Assembly (NCBI GenBank): GCA_031761405.1
Contig: JASEVX010000010.1
Coordinates: 28,747,174 to 28,811,173, forward strand
Direction of reading: 5' to 3'
DNA: 64,000 bases
Source: Serripes groenlandicus
Lineage: Eukaryota > Mollusca > Bivalvia > Cardiida > Cardiidae
A program made the translations under genes and the position numbers. Positions 10,530 through 20,295 of this stretch are shown one piece after another. The number at the start of each line of letters is the position of its first letter. Positions within the stretch are counted from its first letter, which is position 1. The notes under the pieces were generated by a model. It saw only the letters and a program-made list of their open reading frames with translations, had not been told where the DNA came from and ran no database searches.

Positions 10530-11380
10530 ATGGGACGGGGGTGGGGTAATGGGTGGATAGGGCATGGGCAGAAATTAAATCATAACAAATGATGGCTAAA
10601 CGTTGGCCTTGAGGGAAAGAATAATACAAGTGGATGGGTGGGGTTAAGGGGGAGAACTTTGAATAATGAAAGATGAAAATAGGGGGTATGTCATTGGAAT
10701 ACCATATTGATTAAGGAAGGGGTGGGCGGGACGGGCAAGGGAAATGGAATGGGAGGGGTTAGTAGATGATAGTTGCATGAAAGAAGGAATTTGATAGATA
10801 CATGGACAAGTGAAGAGCAAGGAAAGTGGGATGAAATTCAACTCATAATTACCAGTTTTGAAAAGAACCATTTGGACATCTTATTACCGAATAAGATATG
10901 TTGTGGGATCTCACGGGTTTGAGAAGACAATTATCCTTTAAGTTACGTCTAAAGAATTTAGAGAAGGAAAACGGTTACAAAGAAGGAAGTGAAAAGCCTG
11001 TGAAATTTAGACGGACCCGATGTAGGTCTACACAAATGGATTATGTTTTATGATTGGGAAAGGGGAACAACTAAGCATACATAGACTGAATTTGTAAAAA
11101 CAAATTGAGACCAAATAAAATAATAGCCAATGTCAAGTGGCTGAAAGTACAAGAATGTTTGTTTATTTTTGTTCACATAATAGTTAATCGTTTCTTAGCA
11201 TGTGTTATGGAAGGCCATGTTGACATTACACTTCATTGATCAGTGCAGCGTAATATGTATTCCATGTACTAGCACCTTACCGAGCGTTCAGTGTGTTAGC
11301 CTAGGGCAATCTCAATACACGCCCAGACCCCTCTTTGTTAAAATCAGGAATACATAATCGTTCTAATTCTTTTGTTTATT
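10530..11380. other. 3' UTR and downstream region of the stathmin-like gene
   Basis: 10520-10870 is purine-rich on the plus strand (repeated GGGATGGG/GGTGGGG). An AATAAA occurs near 11116, a plausible polyadenylation signal. No further open frame is convincing. Confidence 0.4.
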
Positions 11381-12090
11381 TATTAACAGGCGATGCTATA
11401 CATCTGCTTGTGGTTATGCCTATAGTTTATGTGTTCTGTATGTGCTAAAAAGATGCTCCTAGAATGCACCAGATGCAATGTTGGATTTAAAAACAAAAAC
11501 ACTGGGGAGCATGCCTCCAGACCCACCTAGCACGTATATGCGTATTCTGGAATTTAATCCAGGTACGCCCCTGTTATGGCTGCTGAAATTCCCTCCCACA
11601 TATTTTTAATACAACGTTTCTTAAAGCGCATGCGTTTCTTCGCTGGGCTTGACATTTTATTAGTGAAATCACGAGCTTTAGTTGTAAATGCTGTTCGGAA
11701 AGTTGAATTATAACGGTGAGTGTATTGTATTAAATGGCGTCATGCAGAAATAGGTAGCACCTATACACATATTATAAAATAAAATGTTCATAGACCGTTA
11801 ATCAAAAACTGATTTCAAATGTTTTGATAATCCGTGAATATTTCCAAAACAAATACAATGGAAAGTAAACTTTTTGAAAAAGGGAATTTCAACAGCCAAA
11901 AATAGTTCCGGAAGTTTAAAGTGATATATTGCGTAATATATCACGCTCAAATCACTCTTTGTGTAAAGAAGAGAAATTGTCAATATTGTTAGAATGTATT
12001 ATTAATAAAATACAGGGGGCCGTTTTATCAAAGGTCCTAAGGAAGTAGTCTATTTCTTAACTTATACTTTGAACAAGCTCTTAATTATTG
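11380..12090. other. Intergenic, nothing recognised
   Basis: AT-rich spacer with no feature I can support. Confidence 0.3.
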
Positions 12091-12094
12091 AATG

Positions 12095-12340
12095 TCTAAC
12101 GGTTTTACGCCGCTTTCAACAATATTTCGGTTATATCAGGGACGTAGATAAGGCTTATCTACGTTCCTGTAATATTACGGCGTCTCCTGGGTAAGATACC
12201 AGTACTACTGGTCCATTTATCCTGACACAAGCCAATCCTGAACGTCAAGGAGGACAGCCATTTCTACCATATTTAAAGTAGTTTGATATGACCTGGCCGG
12301 GGATCTAACCCACGACCTCCCTCACCATAGGCGGTTGGGT
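12095..12340 (-). repeat. SINE family 1 copy with a small internal insertion
   Basis: Reverse complement of tail (TTTTACGCCGCTTTCAACAA), middle (CAGTACTACTGGTCCATTTA) and head-proximal region (GACCTGGCCGGGGATCTAAC). A palindromic ACGTAGATAAGGCTTATCTACGT-like insertion (about 12140-12163) interrupts the usual TATATCACGGCG junction. Confidence 0.7.
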
Positions 12341-12342
12341 TT

Positions 12343-12453
12343 GGTTACAGTCCACTCCAGAGAACCAGTTTCATATTTGTTCAAGCAATTTAGGGTGGGA
12401 TACAGTCAAATTGCTTGGAAAATGATGAAACTGGTTGTCTGGCGTGTACTGTT
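12343..12453. mobile_element. Small palindromic MITE
   Basis: Left arm TACAGTCCACTCCAGAGAAC, CAGTTTCAT and CAAGCAATTT is mirrored by AAATTGCTTGG, ATGAAACTGG, TTGTCTGGCG and TGTACTGT. Length is about 110 bp. Almost the whole element folds back on itself. Confidence 0.6.
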
Positions 12454-13037
12454 TGTTCATTTGGGATATTAAGCCATTAGGTAATAGCAAATTTTACTAT
12501 TTTTTTCCATAAAACATTATGTTTTCGAGCTATTTAATTTTTTTTCTTTTATTTTTTAATGACCCAAAACATACATACACATGACGTTTAGTCATTTCTT
12601 TAAGCATTTGAGACTTTAAATTGTTACGCGTTTCTTTTTGCGATGAAATGAAATTTTCTATGCAAAGCAAATAAATGTTTTAAAATACTAAACGTTTTGC
12701 ATCGTTTAAGAAAAGGTTATCTCCCCTGTAAGAATGTCCGCCATTATTTCGTAGTTTTCATTTTCAAGAGCTGTCGCTATATTTTACAACACCAGGTTAG
12801 AAACTGCTGCGTGCCATACATATTACAGTATTTCCGTCTACTCTTTCCCAACATACATGTAGATAGAACACATCTGCAGCAGATTGAGAAAAAACTAATC
12901 AAAAGTAAAGGAATTGAAAACATAAACCCGACACGTTTCTCACTAGAAAAAGCCAGTATAAAAAGAAGTCACAAACTTAATGTGTGTAAGCCCACTCTCA
13001 ACAATGGACCATTAGGTTGCAAAGAAATCATTTTTAC

Positions 13038-13259
13038 TTAACCCTTTCCCACAGTTCTGCAGCAGACGACTTTTAACATATTTTGTCAAAAAATAGAAAA
13101 TCTCTTATAATTGAATGGATAACCTATGACTAAAATTGGAAAAACATTGTGGCAAAAGGAGAAATTGCTCGTTTTGAGCAATTTCTTCTGTCACTATGTT
13201 TTCAAAAAGCTGTCTGCTGCAGAGGCGTCAAAAAGCGTTTATATGAGGTAAAGGGTTAA
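13038..13259 (+). mobile_element. Hairpin MITE, TTAA-bounded, near full length
   Basis: Left TTAACCCTTTCCC, core GAGAAATTGCTCG/GAGCAATTTCTTC, right GAGGTAAAGGG before TTAA. Confidence 0.85.
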
Positions 13260-13571
13260 TCTACTTCATTTATTGTCAATGTCTGAGGGTTCATTCAACC
13301 GGAACCCCATTCAACCAGGAGAAACATTTGAAAACACAACATTATTTTGTGGAATCTCCTTTGTCCACATTAGTTTGACATCTGTATCAAAATGATAATT
13401 GCAGTGTTCATTTAAACTAACATATTCAGTAGATCTACACTACTGAGTATAACTATGAAAAGTGTTTCGGTAAAAGTAAGAAGTTGATTGTTCTGAGCTG
13501 TGTAATGAAATAGATTGTCATAATTTGTGTTCTTCACAGGTGTCTTGAGAAAGAATTTTGACCCATTCTCA

Positions 13572-14040
13572 ACTGTAAACACGGAAGACGTGGTGAAGAG
13601 GTAGAGAGTTGGTTTCTCTTACAAGAGTGTAAACACAGAAGACAGTGGTGAAGAGGTAGAGAGTTGGTTTCTCTTACAAGAGTGTAAACACGGAAGACAG
13701 TGGTGAAGAGTTAGAGAGTTGGTTTCTCTTACAAGAGTGTAAACACGGAAGACAGTGGTGAACAGGTAGAGAGTTGGTTTCTCTTACAAGAGTGTAAACA
13801 CGGAAGACAGTGGTGAACAGGTAGAGAGTTGGTTTCTCTTACAAGAGTGTAAACACGGAAGACAGTGGTGAAGAGTTAGAGAGTTTGTTTCTCTTACAAG
13901 AGCGTAAACACAGAAGACAGTGGTGAAGAGGTAGAGAGTTTGTTTCTCTTACAAGAGCGTAAACACGGAAGACAGTGGTGAAGAGGTAGAGAGTTGGTTT
14001 CTCTTACAAGAGCTCTCGGGTTTGAATCCCATAAAAAGCG
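13572..14040 (+). repeat. 55-bp tandem array ending in a tRNA-like B box
   Basis: Eight units of 55 bp (starts about 13572, 13626, 13681, 13736, 13791, 13846, 13901 and 13956) repeat GTAAACACxGAAGACAGTGG, TGAAGAGGTAGAGAGTTGG and TTTCTCTTACAAGAG. The last unit runs into CTCTCGGGTTTGAATCCC, a good B box. The array therefore looks like repeated duplication of the D-arm and anticodon-arm half of a tRNA-derived SINE. The following 110 bp (to about 14150) resembles the inverted sequence at 23685-23815, a third SINE-like family. Confidence 0.7.
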
Positions 14041-14149
14041 GGTTCTGTCTTTTGGATTTTTCTACGCAAACGGCGCATACTGTTTGAGTCTCCAGGAAGC
14101 ACAGATATTGAGAGTCATTAATATAAGCTGAAAGCTGAAGGCAATTGAT

Positions 14150-14560
14150 GTAAAATAAATAAGTTTAAAACTGAACTGCAATCACATTAACTCTAGACAT
14201 CTTGTGAACAAGTTCTACTTTTGCCACAATGTTTTCAATAATTATACTTTCATTTATGAAGATTTTCCATATTTTGGCCCAGATGTTTTCAAAGCCATCT
14301 TCTGCAGATTTGTTGTATGTGGGTGATGTGTGTGGGGAGGGGGTTGAAAGAGAAAGAGAGGTATGATTGACAACCTTTATTTTATTTTCTCTTTTGTTTG
14401 TTATTCAAAATTGATTTGTTAAATTCAAATTTCTGTGATATTGAGGAAATGAAGGGAATACAACAAATAGATGAACACGAGGCTAAGGTTTTCATCATCA
14501 GGTAATAACTATAGTCTGTAGAATGATGTAATGTTTATGATATATCTTCTTTTTTTCTTT
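14150..14560. other. Upstream region or 5' UTR intron of KDM8
   Basis: Contains weak hairpin-MITE remnants (about 14200-14300). It ends at a strong polypyrimidine tract and CAG at 14563, implying a 5' UTR exon somewhere upstream. Confidence 0.4.
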
Positions 14561-14620
14561 CAGAACCTTTCAACATACAGAAACTTCAAGTCAAATACTA
14601 TTTTCAACATATTTTGAATA

Positions 14621-15904
14621 ATGGATATCATAAGGGAGACTGACTTCATTCAGTTACTTTCAAGTCATGTTGAATCTGCTATAGTTGGTGTTAGTGTGTA
14701 CTCCAAAATAAAAGATTCAATCAAACTTTTCCTCAACGAGAAGTATTCAGTGTGTTTATTACAGAGTGAGATGATACTGGATTACATATGGGAGAAATTA
14801 AACACCGGACACTGGAAAGATGTGGATATAAGTTGGCGTAATGCCTATACACTGCTTTCTTGTCTGAAGGTGCTAAGTGAGTACAGTCTGTTAATAATTG
14901 ACAGTGAATCGTGTGATTTTGATTTTAGTCATGTGATGAAATCATGTGACATGGGTCTGCTAATGGGGGCACCTATTGCGGAGAACATTCTTGCTAGCAT
15001 GAGTACAACTATTCAGGCAGATTGGAAATCAAGACATGTCTGTGTAAATGCTACTGCAGAGCCAAATATTGATGTGAAAATAATACACAGTGGCGTCAAA
15101 ACTGTTTTTGAAGATCCCACTAGTATTGGACATGCATCAAAGAAATTAAAGCCCAGTCATTGCCTGTCTGATTTGATGTCGAAAGCTAAAGAAATTCCAA
15201 GGTGTGAATGTCCATCACTGGAAAAGTTTCGAACTTTCTACCTGGATAGGAAAACTCCAGTAATTCTGACAAACTGTATGCAACATTGGCCCGCATTAAG
15301 CAGTAGAAAATGGACGCTTGAATACATCAAAGGTGTGGCTGGCTATCGGACTGTTCCAATTGAACTAGGATCGAAATACACAGATGAAACTTGGTCTCAA
15401 AGTTTGATGACTGTTAATGATTTTATTGAAGAGTATATAGAACTGAAATCTGGAACTAATCGAGTTACGGGTTATCTAGCACAGCATCAGTTATTCAGTC
15501 AAATACCAGAACTTCAGAATGATATCATTATTCCAGATTATTGTTTCGTCGGTGAGAAGGATGATGTAGATATAAATGCATGGTTTGGCCCGAGAGGAAC
15601 AGTTTCTCCGTTACATTATGATCCAAAAGAAAACTTTTTAACTCAGATTATTGGCGAGAAATATATTCGACTTTATTCGTCGGGTGAGACTGAGAAACTG
15701 TACCCTCATGTTGATACGCTTCTAAAGAATACGAGTCAAGTAGATCTGGAAAACATTGATGAGGAAATGTTTCCAAACTTTAAAACTGCAGATTACTCCG
15801 AGTGTGTTCTGAAGGGCGGAGAAATGCTGTACATACCAGCTAAATTTTGGCATTTCGTTAAATCACTGTCCACCAGTTTTTCCGTCAGTTTTTGGTGGGA
15901 ATGA
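14621..15904 (+). CDS. KDM8: JmjC-domain protein hydroxylase KDM8/JMJD5
   Basis: A 427-residue protein, close to the 416 of human KDM8. The N-terminal helical half (about 1-190) is followed by a cupin-like JmjC domain (about 195-427). The iron ligands are visible as His332 and Asp334 in SPLHYDPKEN and His411 in AKFWHFVKS; Lys336 and Trp321-Phe-Gly also fit the family. KDM8 is a 2-oxoglutarate and Fe(II)-dependent oxygenase reported to hydroxylate arginine in target proteins and, more contentiously, to act on histone tails; it is mainly nuclear. The start is supported by an in-frame TGA two codons upstream. A TTTCTTTCAG acceptor at 14563 suggests the coding exon is preceded by a 5' UTR intron. 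The whole coding sequence lies in one exon. AATAAA occurs at 16309. Identification is strong; an unspliced reading frame does not exclude a retrocopy that acquired a UTR intron. Confidence 0.93.
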   Translation: MDIIRETDFIQLLSSHVESAIVGVSVYSKIKDSIKLFLNEKYSVCLLQSEMILDYIWEKLNTGHWKDVDISWRNAYTLLSCLKVLSEYSLLIIDSESCDFDFSHVMKSCDMGLLMGAPIAENILASMSTTIQADWKSRHVCVNATAEPNIDVKIIHSGVKTVFEDPTSIGHASKKLKPSHCLSDLMSKAKEIPRCECPSLEKFRTFYLDRKTPVILTNCMQHWPALSSRKWTLEYIKGVAGYRTVPIELGSKYTDETWSQSLMTVNDFIEEYIELKSGTNRVTGYLAQHQLFSQIPELQNDIIIPDYCFVGEKDDVDINAWFGPRGTVSPLHYDPKENFLTQIIGEKYIRLYSSGETEKLYPHVDTLLKNTSQVDLENIDEEMFPNFKTADYSECVLKGGEMLYIPAKFWHFVKSLSTSFSVSFWWE

Positions 15905-15929
15905 TTTTATAAGGGAAAACAGTTTCAAT

Positions 15930-16280
15930 GTAGACATTTGCACAGATGTAGCAGACAGCTTCTGAAAACATAGTGGCAAAAGGAGAAAGTGATCATTATG
16001 AACAGTTTCTCCTTTTGCCATTACGTTTTCAACTAGTTTCAATGATAATTATACTTACCTTTATCTAGAGATATTCTACATTTTAAGCTAGATAGTTTTT
16101 GCTGCTTTTTTTATGTATGTGGGTTAACTTGTTTCCTGATGAAACTGCAATTTATCTCCTTTTGTCACAATGTTTTATCTATTCTAAAATTGTACTTTCG
16201 ATTAAAAGAGATTTTTCATAATTTTGCCAAGACGTTTTTGAAAGTTGTTTCATGCAAGCTAATGTGGGGAAAGGATTAAT
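15930..16280. mobile_element. Two degenerate hairpin-MITE copies in the KDM8 3' region
   Basis: Copy one (about 15940-16129) keeps GCAGACAGCTTCTGAAAACA and the core AAGGAGAAAGTGATC/AGTTTCTCCTTTTGCC, ending GTGGGTTAA. Copy two (16130-16280) keeps the core half and GGGGAAAGGATTAA. Confidence 0.6.
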
Positions 16281-16370
16281 GAAAAAAAAACCTCTTTATT
16301 CTTTCCCTAATAAAGATTTGATCAATGCCTTTGCAACTGTTAATTTGCATACTGTCATTTTGTTAAAAGT

Positions 16371-16599
16371 TTATCTTTTCCAACGTAAAGACGCTTTCTG
16401 ACACCTCTGTAGCAGACGACTTTTGAAAACATTGTGACAAAATAAGAAATTGCTCAAAACAAGCAATTTCTGCTTTTGCCACAATGTTTTCTACTTATTT
16501 TCAGTAAATATACACTCATTTATAGGGATATTCTATATTTTTGTCCACATGTTTCCAACGTCATCTGCTGCAGATATGTTGTATATGGGAAAGGGTTAA
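16371..16599 (-). mobile_element. Hairpin MITE copy
   Basis: AAGACGCTTTCTGACACCTC on the left, core AGAAATTGCTC/AAGCAATTTCTGC, right ATGGGAAAGGG before TTAA. Left TTAA not preserved. Confidence 0.75.
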
Positions 16600-16824
16600 T
16601 TGATGCTTCAAACCATGCACAGCATACCTTTTCCAAACTGTTTGTAGGGGTATTGAATTTATATATATATACATGTATACTTGTATTAATGAAACGAGAC
16701 AGTAGTTATAATTATAATTATTTTGAAAAGAATTTTTTAATTTCTTTATTTTGATTTCTTTCTGTGCATCTGTTATACAAAATTATAATTATCCACATCA
16801 AAAATGAAAGGTAAAAAGTTCCCA

Positions 16825-16972
16825 ATAAAGGATTTCCCTCATACAGACACATTTTGATGCCTCTGCAGCTGACGACTTTTAAAAACATTGTGTCAAAAGG
16901 AGAAATTGCTCATGAAGAGCAATTTCTTATTTTGCAGCAATGTTTTGACCTATATGTAATTATCATACTTTT
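16825..16972 (-). mobile_element. Truncated hairpin MITE
   Basis: TTTCCCTCATACAGACACAT through the core AAGGAGAAATTGCTC/GAGCAATTTCTTA, then lost after TATGTAATTATCATAC. Confidence 0.6.
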
Positions 16973-17318
16973 TTTTTAAAGAGGCTTACAGCAGTTTTTG
17001 GAAAGCATAGAAACACATGAATTACAAAAAACAAAGACACATGACCTAGCACTCTATAATCAAAACAGAGAATAATCTTAAATGTTAATACTATTAAAAC
17101 GATTGAGACCTTGAAAATAAAGTAAAAACATGATGTAAGGTCTATATTTGACACACTGTCACTTTCTCAAAATCACATTGAATTATGTCAACACAATTAC
17201 TAATAAGAAAGATCGGTTTTACATTAAAAAAAATGTGTCCATTCTAAAGACAACAAAACTCAAAAGAAAGTTAAAACAGCCACATTGCAGCAAAGTGTAT
17301 CAGATTAAATTGTTTTCT

Positions 17319-17548
17319 TTAACCCTTTCCCTCATATGACAATTCTGCAGCAGACTACTTTGAACATATTTTGTCAAATAATGGAAAATCCCTATAATTG
17401 AATGGATAACCTATGACTTAAAGTGGAAAACATTGTTACAAAAGGAGAAATTGCACGTTTTATGCAATTTCTTCTTTTGTTACTATGTTTTCAAAAAGCC
17501 GTCTGCTGCAGAGGCGTCAGAAAGCATCTATATGAGGGAAAGGGTTAA
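17319..17548 (+). mobile_element. Hairpin MITE, TTAA-bounded, full length (230 bp)
   Basis: Both TTAA duplications and both ends are intact, with the characteristic left arm (GACAATTCTGCAGCAGACTA) and right arm (CTGCTGCAGAGGCGTCAGAA). Confidence 0.9.
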
Positions 17549-17619
17549 GAGTTCTGAATACCCTCAGCATCACCAGTCTAATCAGTTTCTCTTTGACCTT
17601 CCCTAAGGTCAACATTGGA

Positions 17620-17929
17620 TTTTCATGCCTAGACTTATCTCTTTCCCACCCCCAGCAGACGACTTTTGTCAACATTGTGACAAAAGGAGCAATTTCCGCT
17701 TAACCTTTCCCCTCATATAGACGCTTTCTGACGCCTCTGCAGCAGACGGCTTTTTGAAAACATAGTAACAAAAGAAGAAATTACACAAAACGTGCAATTT
17801 CTTCTTTTTCCACAATGTTTTCCTCTTTTTGTCATAGGTTATCCATTCAATTATGGAGATTTTCTATGTTTTGACAAAATATGTTCAAAGTCGTCTGCTG
17901 CAGAATTGTTGTACAAGGGAAAGGGTCAA
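17620..17929 (-). mobile_element. Hairpin MITE inserted in an older MITE fragment
   Basis: 17620-17699 is the left piece of an older copy (CTTTCCCACC, CAGCAGACGACTTTTGTCAA, GAGCAATTTCCGC). At 17700 a younger, nearly complete copy begins (TTAACCTTTCCCCTCATATA) and ends AAGGGAAAGGGTCAA at 17929. The right half of the older copy is not visible. Confidence 0.75.
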
Positions 17930-18141
17930 GCCACAATTTTTCCAACTTAATGTAATATGTCTATGTTAAAAGTATGTGGCAGTAACTTAAGTAAGACCAA
18001 CAATGTACGAAATGAAGGAAGAATAAATAGATAAGAGATGCATTCTCCTTCAATACAATGAATGTTGGGTTGACACCATTGTAACTCACTTGCATACCAA
18101 GATGAACTTTGTATGGAGTAATATAGACATATGGATGAACA

Positions 18142-18315
18142 GTCACACCTGTGTTAAAGACCACCTTTGTATAGCAATTCCCTGTCTATAACAACCAAAT
18201 TTTAAATTTCCTGATTACTCATTTTTTCTGCATCAATGACACTGCAATTAAAGACCACCTGTGAACAAAGACCATATTGTTCTCTTCCCACTGGTGTTCT
18301 TCAAACACAGGTTGC
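18142..18315. mobile_element. CAGTCAAACCTGTG-type MITE copy
   Basis: AACAGTCACACCTGTGTTAA AGACCACCTTTG at the left and CTGTGAACAAAGACCATATT...CAAACACAGGTTGCAAT at the right. Internally it carries the GCAATTCCCTGTCTATAACA block seen in the 44 kb and 57 kb copies in inverse orientation. Confidence 0.6.
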
Positions 18316-18394
18316 AATGAATCACACAAAGTCTGAGCAGGTTTAAAAGGATGTTTATCCTTTCCCTAATACAACATTGCAGTTTGGTCGCGCC

Positions 18395-18550
18395 GTGGAG
18401 CGAATGCCAACATTAGTGGAAGACAAAATTAATGACACTTATCATATTGACTTTTGTCAAACATTGAAAAAAATGTTAGCCTAGCTTGTGTTGGAACTCA
18501 CAACCTCTGGATTGAGAACCCCTTATCGCTACAGACTGAGCAACCAGGGC
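18395..18550 (-). repeat. SINE family 2, head half
   Basis: TTAGTGGAAGACAAAATTAA, then CTAGCTTGTGTTGGAACTCA, CAACCTCTGGATTGAGAACC and the A-box complement ACAGACTGAGCAACC. Confidence 0.65.
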
Positions 18551-18925
18551 TCTGCAAATATTTATAATTACAGATTGGATTGGTACTTAACACTTTCCCA
18601 CAAACAACAAATAAGCAGATGACTTTGAAAACATTTAGTTAAAAATATGGAAAGACTATAAGTGAAACAACAATAATATTATTCAATGAAGTTGAATTCA
18701 TTGTTTGCCACAATTATTTCAAAACTTGTTTGTTGCAGAGGCATCAGAAATCTTTCTTTTATTGAAAATGATTATTCGTGCTCCCAATGACTGAATGAGT
18801 TGAATACGACACTCGTGAACGGTGATATACATGCACTGTGAATGCATTTACAAAAAATTGCAAATGATCACCTAAGAGGAAGGATGGACTTGCTATAAAG
18901 AAAGCAATTCAAACAATCATATACA

Positions 18926-19097
18926 TTAAACCTTTCCCTCATAATGAGCAATTTCTTCTATTGTCACCATGTTTTCAACTGTATTAAATTATTGTTCTTT
19001 AGTATAAAGGGAGTTCCCAAATGTTTTCAGGTTTGTTTTCAAAGTTGTCTGCTGCAGATTCGTGATATGAGGGAAAGGATATGAGGGAAAGGGTTAA
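18926..19097 (-). mobile_element. Hairpin MITE lacking most of the left arm
   Basis: TTAAACCTTTCCCTCATAAT runs directly into the core (GAGCAATTTCTTC) and a complete right arm; GGATATGAGGGAAAGGG at the end repeats the last segment. Confidence 0.7.
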
Positions 19098-19226
19098 ACA
19101 CTGCGTATCATTAGTAACTTGGGGTAACCCCAAATTTAGTGAAGTCAAATCATTATAGCTCTTCATGTCCTACTTCTGGACTTGAGATTCGCAAACAGAC
19201 AAACCCAAATCAATCATTGAAAGTGA

Positions 19227-19454
19227 TTAACCTTTCGCCACATTCATGTACAACAAATCTGCAGCTGGCGACTTTGTAAACATCTAGGAAAAATTGTGGT
19301 AAATTTCTAAAATGAAAAGTATAATTATTAAAAAGAGTTAAAACAATGTGGTAAAAGGAAAAATTGCTCAATTTGGGCAATTTCTACTTTTGCCACAATG
19401 ATTTAAAAGTCGTCTGCTGCAGAGGCTTCAGAAAGTGTCTGTATGTGAAGGATT
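19227..19454 (+). mobile_element. Hairpin MITE, divergent subfamily B
   Basis: Left end TTAACCTTTCGCCACATTC with ACAACAAATCTGCAGC; core AAAAATTGCTCAATTTGGGC; right GCAGAGGCTTCAGAAAGTGT, GTATGTGAAGGATTA. Confidence 0.7.
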
Positions 19455-19515
19455 ATTTAATACCAATACTGCCTTGTCACATAATCATGGCAACCTCAAT
19501 GAAGCGATGGTCTAG

Positions 19516-19732
19516 TTAACCCTTCCCCACCTATAGAGGCATCTGCAGCAGACGACTTTTGAAAACATCGCGACAAAAGGAGAAATTGCTCAAAACAAGC
19601 AATTTCTCCTTTTGCCACAATGTTTTCAATTTTTTTCAGTAATTATACCTACACTTATAGGTTTTCCATATTTTTTAGAAGACATTTTCAAAGTCGACAG
19701 CTTAAGATTTGCTGAATGTGGGAAAGGATTAA
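19516..19732 (-). mobile_element. Hairpin MITE, TTAA-bounded
   Basis: TTAACCCTTCCCCACCTATA at the left, a perfect core AAAAGGAGAAATTGCTC/ AAGCAATTTCTCCTTTT, and TGTGGGAAAGGATTAA at the right. Confidence 0.8.
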
Positions 19733-20063
19733 ACATAATTATTTCCAATAAATGTACATCAAAATGGAGTAAGACCACAAGTTATAATGCCATTAGAAAT
19801 CCGGTCCCTCTTGCAGTAAAATATTCATACAATTTAGACAATGGCAAACAAGTTATATTTTAGAACACAAAATATTTAATCGGCAGGAAAAAAAGATTTA
19901 GGTTGAAAAGGAACCATAACTGCATAAAAAAAAAGTGGTTTGAAATTTGACCTGAAGTTTATGGTCTGAAAACCTGGTAACAACAATTATTCATGTGCAT
20001 ACTGTAAAACCAACAGACCAAATCATTGGAAGGACCTACTGACTAACAAGATCACTCACATAA

Positions 20064-20098
20064 CCCCCCCCCCCCCCCCCCCCCCCTCCCCCCTTTTG
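20064..20098. repeat. Homopolymeric C tract (about 33 bp)
   Basis: Nearly pure C run broken once by T. Length is probably unreliable in any assembly. Confidence 0.8.
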
Positions 20099-20295
20099 CA
20101 TTGATACATGTCATGCCAAGTAAATTGAAGTATATCCGTTAAATGTTCAAAATAGAAGCCGGTTTTATGTTTTCCATGTTATATTTCTTTTAGTGCAAAA
20201 AAGAGTGTAATTCTATGAAGTTTTCTGTATGACATCTTGGAACCTTTGGGTACCGGTAAGCTAAAATAAAATGACTTCATTTTTCCACATTGTTT

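Noticed and set aside
12697..13041. 114-codon open frame
   Set aside because: Overlaps degraded repeat sequence and the left end of a MITE; no recognisable domain.
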